From assembly GCA_020205615.1 (NCBI GenBank), contig CM035151.1, positions 46,491,409 through 46,555,408 on the forward strand: DNA of 64,000 bases. Reading direction: 5' to 3'. Source of the DNA: Panax quinquefolius. Its lineage: Eukaryota > Streptophyta > Magnoliopsida > Apiales > Araliaceae. Below the pieces are notes generated by a model that worked only from the letters and a program-made list of their open reading frames with translations, was not told the DNA's origin and made no database searches. A program made the translations under genes and the position numbers. Shown piece after piece: positions 49,901-61,429 of this stretch; position 1 is the stretch's first letter, and every line of letters begins with the position of its first letter.

Positions 49901-50091
49901 TAGTTGTTAGATGCACTACCAAAATTAACAAGTTTAAAGTACCATTTGAGCCACTAAAAAGGTAAGATAAATCTTCAAACCATTAGAGGCAATCCTTAGA
50001 AGTACCTCCAATACTTGAGCTTAAACCATTACCTTATCATCTCAGGTATGTATACTTAGGCGAATCAAATACTCTACATGTTATTATTGCA

Positions 50092-51530
50092 TTGGCACTA
50101 ACCACATTTCAGGAAAGTAAGTTGATCAGAGTCTTAGGAGAATTCCATAATGCTATTGGATGGACAATTGACGATATCAAGGGAATTAACCTTTCATTTT
50201 GCAAGCACAAAATCTTTATGGAGGATGATAGCAAGCCTATAGTGGAACAACAAATAAGGATAAATCCTATCATGAAAGAAGTAGTCAAAAAGGAGGTATT
50301 GAAATGGTTATATGGTGGGATAATTTACCCCATCTCAGACAGCTCATGGGTGAGTCATGTGCCATGTGTACCTAAGAAAGGAGGGATGAATGTGGTTAAA
50401 AATGAGAATAATGAGTTGATACCAACATAGACAGTGACAGGTTGGAGAGTGTGTATAGACTATAGGAAGCTTAATAATGACACTAGGAAGGATCACTTTC
50501 CACTACCATTCATTGATGAAATGTTAGACAGACTTGCAAGACACGATTATTACTGCTTGCTTGATTGATATTCTAGGTATAATCAAATTGTCATAGCTCC
50601 TGAAGACCAAGAGAAGATAACTTTCACTTGTCCTTACGGTACCTTCGCATTCAGACCGATGTCATTTGGGCTTTGCAATGCTCTTGCTACATTTCAAAGA
50701 TGCATGATTGCTATTTTCTCAGACATGGTCTAGAAGAATTTAGAAGTCTTCATGGATGACTTCTCCATTTTTGGGGACTCATTTGATAGTTGCTTGGAAA
50801 ACTTGGTCATGGTATTGGACGCTATGTGGACAAAAACTTAGTGCTCAACTAGGAGAAGTGTCATTTCATGGCACAAGAAGGGATCATTCTTTGGCATAAA
50901 GTTTCAGTAAGGGGATTGGAAGTTGATAAAGCCAAATTAGAGACTATTGAAAATCTACCACCGCCTACATCAGTGAAAGGCGTTCGAAGTTTTTTTGGGA
51001 CATACAGGTTTCTATAGAAGATTTATTAAGGATTTTTCTAAGATTACAAAACCTTTTCGTAGTCACCTATAGAAAGATGTTCTGTTTAGATTTGATGAGG
51101 ATTGCTTGGCAGCCTTTGATCTCTTGAAAAAGAATTCAACATCAGCACCAGTAATTATCGCACCAGATTGGACCTTACCATTCGAATTGATGTGGGACGC
51201 CAGTGATTACACTGTAGGGGCTGTGTTGGGTCAGAGAAAGGAAAAGATTTTTCATGTGATATACTATGCCAACAAGACTCTATCTGATGCTAAGTTAAAC
51301 TACACAACTACTGAGAAAGAGCTATTAGCAGTTGTATATGCCTTTGACAAGTTCAGATCTTATTTTATTGGAACAAGAGTGGTAGTTTACACAGATCATG
51401 CTGCCATCAAATATTTGATATCGAAGAAGGATGCAAAGCCCAGGTTAATCAGATGGAATCTTCTTCTTCAAAAATTTGATTTAGAAATTCGAGACAAGAA
51501 GGGGACATAAAATGTAGTTTCTGATCATCT
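50092..51530 (+). pseudogene. Athila reverse transcriptase and RNase H
   Basis: Order seen: IGWTIDDIKGI, SWVSHVPCVPKKGG, TVTGWRVCIDYRKLNN, DHFPLPFIDEMLDRLA, TFAFRPMSFGLCNALATFQRCM, FMDDFSIFGDSFD (50749; catalytic Asp pair), then GFYRRFIKDFS. RNase H is open at 51106-51510: [46 protein letters not shown]. Stops interrupt the reverse transcriptase, for instance before TVTGW and inside the LLD-YSRYNQ block. Reverse transcription is its family role; it cannot do this now. Confidence 0.88.
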
Positions 51531-52312
51531 TTCCAGACTAGTGAGTCCAGAGAATGATAAAAAAGACAAAGTAGTGATCAACGAAAACTTCATTGATGAA
51601 CAACTGTTGACAATGACTTCAGAAATTCCATGGTTTGCCAACTTCGTCAATTACCTAGTAAGTAATGTGCTTCCTCTAGACTTGACTCAACGCAACATAT
51701 GAAGAAATTTTTGCATGATGTGAAAAGATATATTTGGGATGAGCCATTCTTGTTGTGACAGTGTATAGATCGTATGATTTGCAAGTGTATCCCATATAGT
51801 GAGACAACTAGTATTTTGTATGCATACCACTCTTCAGTATATGGAGGCCACTATGGGAATGAGATAACTGCAGCAAAAGTGCTTTAAGCAGGATTCTTTT
51901 AGCCCACATTATTTAAGGACGTCCATCATTTTGTTAAAAATTGCTATAGATGCTAAAGGGTGGGTAACATTTACGAACACAATGAAATTCCAGTAAACTC
52001 AATTTTGGAAGTGGAAGTCTTTGATGTATTGGGGATAAACTTTATTGGACCATTTCCATATTCTTTCAACAACCTTTACATTCTTTTTATTAGTTGACTA
52101 CGTCTCAAAATGGGTGGAAGCCAGTGCTTTACCAACTAACGATGCCAAGGTTTTCCTGAAATTTATTTAGAAAAATATCTTCACCCCTTGGTACCCCAAG
52201 AGCAATAATTAGTGATGAAGGGAGTCACTTCTATAACAAATACTTCACAACTTTACTATCTAAGTATTAGCTTAATCATAGGATTGCTACATCGTATCAT
52301 CCCTAAAAGAGT
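51531..52312 (+). pseudogene. Athila integrase, first part
   Basis: Follows RNase H: VVSDHLSRLV, a zinc-binding module around 51825-51965 (HSSVYGGHYGNEITAAKVL, stops, CYRC) and the core with FDVLGINFIGPFPYS, where the first catalytic Asp of the family is Asn, then VSKWVEASALPTND and RAIISDEGSHFYN with the second Asp. It is cut at 52312 by the solo LTR and resumes at 55800. Several stops are present. Confidence 0.8.
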
Positions 52313-55300
52313 TGTGACGCCCCCAAATTCAGACACTCGTATCTCGAATTTGGTTCGCCACGTGCTAATTCTAACATCACACTAAAATCATTAACAATGG
52401 AAATAATAGAATAATTTACATTGATATAATATAAATATTTACGTCCCAAGGTTCCGTAACCATTACTACAACAATCCAGTGATTAAACTTAAACATAATT
52501 AATCATCCTTAGTATATCATAATACGCATAGAAATAATAATACTAATACTCTTAAAGAACTAAGCTACTCCGTAGCCTTGCCCTTCCCCTTGTCCTTTCC
52601 CGAGGTACCGCCTTGCTCTTGCCTTAAGCTATAATGTTTTAGGGAAGCAAGAATGAGCAACAAGTTTGCCCAGCAAGTAATATAGCAAAGAGAATGAAAA
52701 GTTATAGCATTTGAATCTTTAAGGGTATAATAGTAAATGGTAGTTCAAGGATATCAAGAAATATCAAAAATGTTTGATAAATGTCACTAAAGATTGAAGG
52801 ATATTAATAATATTTTAAGGTTTAATTATTTCGAGGTTCAATAAGAATGAACACTGAGCAGTCGTTAAAGACTATGAACTCTTACTAGAATTAACAGTAT
52901 TATACTGCAATCCAAGATAAACGAGTACAATAGGTGATCAGCCTAAGGTACCCTACGTTATGCATAACATTTAATCATACTTGTGTGCGCACGTCGGTTC
53001 CCCGACAATATAGAATTTCCCCTTTTTAAGAGGGTTGTTCATCTCAGTAGATTTACAAGAGTCCATACCAAGTCAATTGGTTTGGATAGCTTTCTAACAT
53101 ATGATAACAGTCTAACCGAATCAAAGGTTTAGACAACTTTTATAATGCATTTTAAGAACAATAAGTCTAATGCTCGCAGTAATGTCAAAGTAATTGATTT
53201 TCGTATAGTAATAGTCATTTGCTCAATATAAGTATATCAATAATTCGGATTCATACAATATACAATGTAGAAATTTAGATAACTTGTATTCAATATGTGA
53301 ATCAATGGAAGTTTGAGAACTCGCACAAAATCCAAAGTTATGAGAGATAGGAGACTTGCCTTTAGCGTTGATTACCACTTAAAGCGTAATATCACTTCAA
53401 TGAACTACGTTATCCTATATATGTATGTATATGTATTCATTAGTCATATATACTTGATATGCATTTTCACAAACTTCCATCACACATACCTAAATTCATG
53501 TAGGCTACACATTGAAACTCATAGATCGTAACTCACATTGATTTTACCTTTAAAGTCTTTTGTACCATATGCTCATCTTTTGTATTTGCAAAATATCTCT
53601 TACTCTACATATTTTTAAGTTGTTTCACATATTAAAGAACCTTTAAGCTAGTTTTGACCCTTTATTAAAGTTATTCATATATTTCCATCTTTCAAAGTTA
53701 AAAGAGTTCATTACATAAATCAACTAGCCATAGTATTCATTATACTACATAATATTGTTAAACAACTTCTTTCTACACATGCTTGCATAATTTATCACAA
53801 TGTTTAACTAGATGCGTGAACATGTCGTATATCTCTAGAGGCATATGCATCATATTCTAATTGTTCCTAAGTTCACAATATAATTCATAAAGTTTGTCAT
53901 CTCAATTGGGTTTTCAATCACTAAGATGTCATGACTATAAATCTATACATGCAAGGTACATTGAGTCCATACTTCATATGTATTTATCAAACAAATTAAG
54001 CTATAAACATATGCTCACAAGGCTAGATTCAAAAAGGCGTAAGGTTTTATAAACATGTTTTTTGTCTTTTAACTTTTGTTTAAAAAGGTTATGATTCAAT
54101 TCCAAATCTACTAAACACGTTGTAAAATACATTGATATATGTTTAGGGAGTGTGTATGTTCTTGAAATTAAGTGGAGTGTAAGACTTCTTGCATCAAATA
54201 AGCAAACAAAATTTCTTTTCTCGACATAAAGACACTTTCGCCGAGCAGAACATTTGCTCTTCAGGACCCCGTCGTAAGTAGGCGGTGTCCCTAACTAAAA
54301 CACGAAGCAGTGTTCCCCTGTTCGCCCCTGTTCAGATTTTTGAGAAATTTTCGACCCAATTCTCATCCAAGCAACAATGTAATCATGTATAATTGTTATA
54401 AACTTGCTACATAACCTTCCTAGCATGCTTCTAACATTCCCACATATACAAACAATAAATTTCAAAGATCAATTCAAGGTTTTTGCCATTTTTTTCAAAG
54501 TTTAACACACATAGCAATTTTCTTCCTTATGAATTCGTTACTTGATCATTTTACTTCATTTAACTTTCATTGAATTCGTTTTTCACCACATTAACAATAT
54601 CTAACTTAAATTTACAGATTCTAGCATGTTTCAACCATAACCATTTCAACTTAAACAAGTGTTTTCATACTCATGAACTTTGGAAAGCTTGAGTGTATGA
54701 ACATCTAGTGGAAAGGTTACCTTTTCTGAAGTTGAATTGCTACTCTAGCTTCAATTTGCAGATTATATAAGCTCACAATATTCACACTCCTACTAGAAAT
54801 CTCAGAGAAATTAGCAACATGGTAATGAATGAGAGGGGCTTTATTTATAGGCAAGCTTGTGACCAATTTGGTTTTGTTCAATGAATCAAACCGTTGGAAT
54901 GGAGAAGAAGCTAATGGTTATGAAGGATTTGGTAGAAGAGTACAATTTAGCCCTCTCCTTCTCCATGATTTGCTAGCTATGGAGTTGGTGTTGAGGACTA
55001 GGCCAATGGCCTATAACGTGAAGAAAAGAAGGAGTGACTCTCATTTTGGGACACCACCAATTCTCGACACTTTCTTTTGCACACTTAGGGCAATTTTGCC
55101 CTTGTTCACACTAGAGCATACAATTACACCCACTCATATATTACACATAAAATCATATAATCCATATACATTGATTTATTTCAAATAATAATTATTCTAG
55201 ACTAGGATATAATTTAATTGTGTACCAATGCTACTTATTATTAATTTATTTATTTAATCAAGTTACTTTCTCTTATAGGTTTAAAATACCCATTTAATTA

Positions 55301-55794
55301 TTCCCACACACATCAATATGTCACATAAGACTTTTTATATAACTTCGTCAATTACCTAAGTCAAGCTTACTTTTATCACATAGTGTTATATAATAATTAT
55401 TTTCATTACAATGTGCACCTCTCACTTTATATTAAATGAAAACCTTATTATATATGATTTCTCTTCACACACTATTATTCATGATAATTAACGAATAACA
55501 AATAAATCAACCTCATTATGAAATTATTTACTTATTAGTAATACTAATTAATTCCATCATTAGTTAAATTAGTATTTTCTCAATTCATCATCTTGCCACA
55601 CTAGGCATAACTCCACAAGTTTAAACTAAGCTTCTCATCGCTTTTGCTTCATTGTTTAATTATCACTTAGCTTAATCAATTAAAATGCTCATCACAACAC
55701 ATGTGGATGCTATATATATATTTATATTCAAATAAATATGCAAACAAATCTTTATTATCAATATTATAATTTATTAGAATTCGCGGGTATTACA
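52313..55794 (-). repeat. Solo LTR, Tekay-like, 3.48 kb, TSD AGAGT
   Basis: Starts (in + orientation) TGTGACGCCCCC and ends CGCGGGTATTACA, with a perfect 5-bp duplication AGAGT on both sides (52308-52312 and 55795-55799). There is no internal region, so the element was removed by LTR-LTR recombination. A TATA box on the minus strand (54842-54851, CTATAAATAA) gives its orientation. It shares the downstream GAGC-AACT-GCCCAG-AAGTA-type segment (52650-52685) with the Tekay LTRs. ORFs at 53313 and 54829 have no recognisable family. Confidence 0.9.
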
Positions 55795-55799
55795 AGAGT

Positions 55800-55963
55800 G
55801 GTCAGGAAGAAGTCTCTAATCTGGAAGTGAAGAGAATTTTAGAAAAAATTGTAAATCCATCAACGAAGGATTGGTCTATGATGCTGGATGACGCACTTTA
55901 GGCATACAGGACTGCATACAAGACACCCATTGGCATGCCACCTTATCAGTTGGTATATGGCAA
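55800..55963 (+). pseudogene. Athila integrase, continued
   Basis: After the AGAGT duplication the integrase resumes: [30 protein letters not shown], a stop where Trp is expected, AYRTAYKTPIGMPPYQLVYG. The stop and the order match the C-terminal core of Athila integrase. The frame ends at 55963 against a Tekay-like LTR and its remainder is not found in the window. Confidence 0.87.
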
Positions 55964-56623
55964 TGTGACGCCCCCGAAAATAGGTATACATCACCCATCT
56001 TGGGTCGCCAGATACATGGTACAAAATTCAAATACAACTTACTAATACAACTGTCGTGTACAATACGACAAAACATAAACTGTGAGTCTGAATACAAATA
56101 TTATTTACTAGAGATTATACAAACTCAAAAGGAGTCCTCATTATAATTATTATCACACTATTTCACAGAATAGTGAGGACTACTAATGCTATCCTCTGGA
56201 CCATCACTCCATTTCCCAGACTCGTCCCAAATATATTCTCATTTCACGAAGAAATGCGAGTTAAAGAAAGGGTGAGCTCAACTAGCCTCAGAAGAAATAT
56301 TATGACTAAGATCATGCAGAATAAATTATCATTAGTCTCCAACAATGTTAAACTGATAAAATATAATAGACATCAAGTTTAACTGCAGCGGAACAAGCAA
56401 TCCATTAAAAGAGTCAAGTAGAAATAAAATCTACTATCTTTTATGATTAAAAGGTTTTTCATCATTTGTTATCGGCCGAGACTCGACTTAATAAATATTC
56501 CACATCATCGAATTACCCTGCACTACTGACCAAGGATATTCTTTAGTATCAATGCCACAATTATCCATGCACTACGGGCCAAGAATATTTGTGTATTAAT
56601 TAATGGTCATGATCATGCCAACA
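55964..56623 (-). repeat. Tekay LTR fragment G3
   Basis: Starts TGTGACGCCCCCGAAAATAGG and matches the first 660 bp of the G1 and G2 5' LTRs (43495 on), then stops at GATCATGCCAACA where another LTR begins. Its left end is an exact LTR terminus set in the Athila integrase; the rest of G3 is not seen in the window. Confidence 0.85.
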
Positions 56624-56707
56624 TGTGACGCCCCCAAATCCGTGTAACATCGATTACAGGACATGGTGCTAACGATATAACATACATCATCATCTATCTA
56701 ACTAACT

Positions 56708-56758
<51 letters not shown>

Positions 56759-57835
56759 TTAACTATTACATACTTATTCAAAATAAAGTCCCAAGTCTTT
56801 ACAACCTTTAATAAATCAAACTTAAACTTAGCGTTTATCGCAACATCACATCATATGCTTGAAATATAATTATTACATAAATAACTCTCATCATTTCATT
56901 TTAGACTTTCCTTTGTCCTTTTGCCTCGAGCCCTCGCCACATTATCGACTATTAACCTAAAAAGTATAAGCAAGAATGAGCACAAATTGCCCATCAAGTA
57001 TATATGATGGTTTGAGAACATACATCGTGGAAGTAGAAGCATTAGTATGAATATTTCTCAATAGTTGAAATAAATATCAAGAGATAAACTGGAATATCAA
57101 GATAAGTGTTCTAGAATTCTCAATAACATACTAAGGGTGTTAGATACCCCTACTTTGTTTCATCAAAAACCATCGACGGTTTAACAATCAAATAGATTGT
57201 AAACGGTCTCGTAAATACTCGGTGATCACCTTTATCGCACCTACATTGTGCACAAGTATAAAGTTTAAACACATAAGCATAAATGGGACTATATGCCCAT
57301 TATCGCTACTTCCGTTATCCTGTAAGGTTGTTCATCTTAGTATTCATATCGGACCTCACCAAATAAATTTGGATTGGTAAACATCAAATAGCTTCAAAGG
57401 ATTTGAATTGTTTAAACAATATACTATGTTTGCATCAATAACATCTAGTGGACGAAAAGCTAGAAAGCATGCTGAATATAGTTCATTAAGGAATACGAAC
57501 TTTAAAGTATAGCAGCTTATAATAGGAACTGAATAATCATCAATAACGTTTCGCATCACAATTGAAGTTATAGAACTTTACAATAAAGGAGCTTGCACGA
57601 ATGATTAATTAATCACAAGCCCAAACTTACCCTCGCGGCAATCAACTAAATAAGAGTTGAATAAATTCATAATGAAAAATAGGGTAAGAAACTTGCCTTT
57701 GCTTATCATTGTTTACTAATAATGATTAATAGCTTACACAATATCATACACTTCATGTGCCTACACAATCAGTATAATCATGCACATCAACTATTAGTAG
57801 CGTATTTGTAGTTATAATAGTTATAATAATTTTGT
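56624..57835 (-). repeat. Second Tekay-like LTR fragment, with (TAA)n
   Basis: Begins TGTGACGCCCCCAAATCCG at a clean junction in G3. It is distantly related to the solo LTR: both have a CCCAAG block, a GCAAGAATGAGCA-type segment (56970) and AACTTGCCTTTG (57690). A TAA trinucleotide repeat occupies 56709-56758. The right end is uncertain and grades into the minisatellite at 57836. Unlike the solo LTR, no terminal TATTACA end is found, so it is truncated. Confidence 0.65.
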
Positions 57836-57985
57836 GAGTTTACTCTATTTTCAATTTTTAGAGTTTACTCTCACGATTTTCACCTCTTCACGATTTTTAG
57901 CGAGTTTACTCTACGATTTTCACTGACTCTACGATTTTTAGAGTTTATCCTCCTACGATTTTTTTCTTCGACTCTGCGATTTTAT
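57836..57985 (+). repeat. Short tandem repeat next to the antisense ORF
   Basis: Six or so imperfect units of about 20-30 bp built on GAGTTTACTCTACGATTTT, some with inverted halves (AGAGTTTACTCT). It lies between the truncated LTR and the first exon of the Tat antisense ORF. Confidence 0.65.
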
Positions 57986-58030
57986 TCGCAACGAAAGGAT
58001 TCTACCGATAAACTTGGTGATTTTGCTTAA

Positions 58031-59070
58031 CATTCGGGAGGCATTGTTGATAGTACTTTGGGTGGGTTGGATGACATTCCCCTTTCTGTGGCATCTCCTG
58101 ACTCCTTTTCCATTGACTATATTGTGAGTATCCTTTTTTAATCCATAAATGATTTGTCTTGAATTTTCGTTCCTCTTTTTCTTTAAAATATATTGTGCTT
58201 TAATATCTTGATTTCAGAGCGAGAGGATGAAAGATTTGCCTTTGCCCGTTGAGGCACTCGCGTTATTTGCTGTTCTCCATTCGGATGTTGCCCACTCGCC
58301 ATATAGTGACCTTGGTTATCCTCCAGGTGACCAAGGCTTCGAGGAATCCTTAGCCGTACAACATCTTTATGCTCCTCCATCCCTGGTCTTGACAGATTCT
58401 ATGGTGGCCTCTAAAGTAGCTCCTGCCAGAGCTTCCTTCAATCCAAGTGGGGATCTTGTTTCTTGGAGGGGTTTCCTAATATCTTCTTCTAGTCAGGAAA
58501 GTCTGGAGCGTCTCCTAGCTCGATTCTCGCAAATCCTTGACCGGTTGATTATTAAGACAACTTCCACCCAAACTCTCTTCCTAGACCAGCTCGTAGGCCT
58601 TGTTCTTGGGTTGCATACTCTTTCTTTATATTCCTTGCAAGTTGAGGACTTGAAGAAGTTTAGCGATGATGTAGATGACCTTGCAGCCATAGGTGTTGAC
58701 ATGTCTCCTTTTCGTGATAGGTTGGATTTTCTCAAGTCGAGTTTTAATCTTGTTTCACTACGTTCAGAGGTTGTTGTACGTAAGTGTGAAGATGAATCCT
58801 TTTTAGTGCAGCTTTCTAAGCTTGATGAAGCAGCAAACAAATTGAAGATCCAGTCTCAAGATTTAGAGGGCCAGCTTCGGGATCTAGAGGCAAAACTTCA
58901 GGAGGTAGAGTGTCAGCGCCGGGACTTAGAGTCGACTACCCAACAAAGTTAGCGAAATTGAAAAAGTAAATCTTAAGATTCGAGATGTTGTCATTGCTGA
59001 CTTGGAAGCTTTAGTTGTGTCTCCTCTTCATTTTGATATGTCTTGGCCTTTAGACCATAACTTATTGTAG
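58031..59070 (+). pseudogene. Antisense ORF of Tat element, with intron and coiled coil
   Basis: Antisense to pol. Exon 1 is open from the stop at 58028 to 58123 (GGIVDSTLGGLDDIPLSV...). A GTGAGT...TTTCAG intron of 94 bp (58124-58217) joins it in phase to exon 2, which holds the 241-codon frame from the ATG at 58227. The C-terminal part is a charged coiled coil (LDEAANKLKIQSQDLEGQ, LRDLEAKLQEVECQ). The frame ends at 58952, but the coil resumes in another frame (VSEIEKVNLKIRDVVIADLE) to a stop at 59068, so there is one frameshift near 58945. Function is unknown. Antisense ORFs between pol and 3' LTR are known from Tat/Grande-type elements. Confidence 0.65.
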
Positions 59071-59449
59071 TAGTTTTTTTTTCGATTTCTGTTTCAGAAA
59101 CTCATTTACCCATATTTCATTTATCAGAACTTGGTTTCTTTGACCTTGTTAATTGCCTTTAATTTGAATGATTCCTTAAAACTCAATATTTATAATTGAA
59201 TCTCAAGTTATTCAAATTAATATTCCAAGACAACAATAGGTATTATAAAAAACATGAATTTTTTCAAAAATATATATATTTTTTCCAAACCAACACTTGA
59301 ATTTATACTCTTTTTTTTAAGAAAAAAAAAAATTTCAAGTATAAGTGAAAGTTTGTCAATTTATTGATAATAAAATTGCTTTTAATGAAAAGAATAACGT
59401 TTCATTATAGTAAATCTTGCTTTTATAGAAGAAAGCATAACGTTTGCCA
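59071..59449. other. Non-coding, AT-rich spacer of Tat element
   Basis: No coding potential or named motif is seen. It holds T- and A-runs (59258-59340) and leads into the tandem repeats. Confidence 0.5.
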
Positions 59450-59715
59450 CTTTTAGAGATAAAGTGTAACTTTCTTGCTTTTGTCGAATAAAGCATAACA
59501 TTCTCCACTTTTAAAGTGTAACTTTTGGGTTTGAGGGCTTATACTCAGGTGCCTCAATCACTTTTGAAGTTGAAAGTGTAACTTTCGAGGGTCATTAATC
59601 AGTGCCTCAATCACTTTTGAAGTTAAAAGTGCCTCGATCACTTTTGAAGTTGAAAGTGTAACTTTTTGATCAAATGCGGTGCCTCGATTACTTTTGAAGT
59701 TGAAAGTATAACTTT
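59450..59715 (-). repeat. Tandem repeats downstream of Tat pol
   Basis: Four or five units of 30-60 bp with GAAAGTGTAACTTT and GTGCCTCAATCACTTTTGAA blocks. AAAGTGTAACTTT is nearly self-complementary. Variable tandem repeats between pol and 3' LTR are a known habit of Tat/Ogre elements. Confidence 0.75.
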
Positions 59716-59729
59716 TTGTGATGTTCTTC

Positions 59730-60446
59730 TCATGTATAATATTTCTTTACCCACTTCAAGTTTAATGGGCCTGAGACAACATCTGATCCCACACGAGATA
59801 TCTTGCAATACCCGCTTTTGGAGATCTCTCGTACCCCATACGGGCCTTCCCATTTGGGGTAAAATTTGGTGGTTGGGGTTCCCCTAATGTCTTGAGTTGT
59901 CGTTTTTAGCACCAGGTCTCCCACTAGAATTTGTCGTGGTACCACCGCGGTATTGTATTGTCGTCGTAGTCTTTCATGGTACCGTTCAAGCTTTTCTTTA
60001 GCCTTGTCGCGGAAGTCGCCTAAGGCCTCCAGGGCAGCTGGTCGGCTCTCTTCCTCGACTAAGCTTCGAAGTCTAATTCGAGCCGAAGGAATTTCTATTT
60101 CGGCGGGCAAGATAGCTTCTTCACCATAAACCAAATCGTATGGGGTTTCGCCTGTAGGCTTTCTTTTTGAAGTTCGATATGCCCATAACGCTATTGGTAG
60201 TTGTTCTGCCCATTTCTTCGGATGATCGTCTAAGGTTTTTGATAAGATTTTTATCAAAGTTTTGTTTGTCGCTTCTCTTCTGTCGTTGCTTTTCGGGTAA
60301 TAGGGTGATGATTTGTAATGTTTCACCCTGTATCTTTCCATCATATTTTTGATGTCCCTATTGATGAAGGGAGTTCCATTGTCCGACAAAATGATCTTCG
60401 GGATCCCAAAACGGCAAATGATGTGCTCCTTGATAAAATTTGCCAC
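59730..60446 (-). pseudogene. Tat integrase, core end and C-terminus
   Basis: A 238-residue open frame: FIKEHIICRFGIPKIILSDN (second catalytic Asp in SDNGTPF), YYPKSNDRREATNKTL (catalytic Glu), then WAYRTSKRKPTGETPYDLVY, LPAEIEI, a basic stretch and FYPKWEGPYGVREI (GPF/Y module). It ends with LNLKWVKKYYT before the tandem repeats. It is joined to the upstream integrase frame (60341-61369) by a frameshift near 60440. Apart from that it looks undamaged. Confidence 0.88.
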
Positions 60447-61369
60447 TTCTTTGGTCCGTAGCCTTCTTCAAGAGTATTTCTTCCACCCACTTTGTGTACA
60501 TCTCTCATGGCGATTAAAATCCATATGTTGGTCTTAGAATTAGGGTGTACAGGACCTATAAGATCCATTCCCCATGTATGAAAGGGCCATGGTGTTGCTA
60601 AGGTGCGCAAATCCACGGCATGAGCATGTATCAAGTTTCCATGTATTTGACAAATGTGGCACTTTTTGACAAATTCTAGACAATCTCCTTCCATCTTTGG
60701 CCAATAGTAACCATGATCGATAAGTTGTTTGTACAACTTGGCTCCCCCTTGATGTTCATCCTTGTGCATTTGATAAACCAAATCTTTGGCTTCACCTAGT
60801 TCCAGACACCGTAGAGGCTTGCCATTGAAATCTCTTCTGAACAATTCTCCATTTTGTATGAAGAATCGTTGCGACTTCCTCTTTATTATAATTGCATCCT
60901 TCTTTTTGGTTGGAAGAGTCTCGCTTTGTAAGAAGTCCACATAAGGAATTCGCCAATCCGCTATATCATCAATAAAAGCGCATTCATCCTCCCCAGGGTA
61001 TTCTTGGCATGAAAAACATAGGCGTTGTAGGGCATCTGCTTCCTTCTTCATTTCAGGCCAATAATACCCTTGGCGTTGCATCCTACGATACAGGCCTATG
61101 TCTGCAAACCCGCAGTTCTCTTCATGCACCTGATGTAAGACTCTATTTGCTTCTTGCCTCCCCAAGCATCGTGTCAATACACCATCTGCTTCTTTGTGAT
61201 ACAAGGCACCTTTGATAATGTTGTACTTCTGTAGCTCCATGATTGGTATTGTTCCTTCCTTTATTTGCAATTGATGGGAGATGTTATATCTCCAATCATC
61301 TATCATGTCTTTGGGGAACAAGTCTAGCACCGTGGTTGGGAGGGTTTTCTTCATTACCTTCACAGACAA
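60447..61369 (-). pseudogene. Tat integrase N-terminus with two zinc modules
   Basis: An open frame of 342 residues from the Met at 61369, running to 60341 and overlapping the next frame. Residues 79-121 hold a His/Cys module (HQVHEENCG, then GYYWPEM and CFSC). Residues 202-240 hold a second (MHKDEHQGGAK, GYYWPKM, CHIC). The integrase core starts at WPFHTWGMDLIGPV with catalytic Asp269. WRIPYVDFL, the usual integrase entry of Tat elements, lies between the modules, so the first is the extra one. The frame shifts near residue 290. Confidence 0.88.
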
Positions 61370-61429
61370 ATCTTCTCCTTGGACATAGACTCGAGATGCT
61401 ACCGTTGCTAGTGCATCAAGTTGTTTATT

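Larger units (their letters stand above)
46346..55963 (+). mobile_element. Athila-type Ty3-gypsy element, truncated and interrupted
   Basis: LTR part (46346-47667), gag, protease, reverse transcriptase, RNase H and integrase in order on the + strand, interrupted by a solo LTR (52313-55794). The element stops at 55963 inside the integrase, where a Tekay-like LTR begins. Motifs such as AVTLRSGK in gag and FMDDFSIFG in reverse transcriptase fit the Athila clade. Numerous stops make it the oldest-looking element here. G1 is inserted at its left edge or in its LTR. Confidence 0.85.

Noticed and set aside
54829..55188. 119-residue ORF in the solo LTR, possible captured gene
   Set aside because: No recognisable domain, overlaps the LTR TATA region on the opposite strand, and no relatives in the other LTRs.
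56709..56758. (TAA)n array as a possible functional site
   Set aside because: Plain trinucleotide microsatellite in an LTR.
58493..58840. Minus-strand ORF of 115 residues
   Set aside because: Shadow of the antisense ORF on the + strand, whose coiled coil and splice pattern are better supported.
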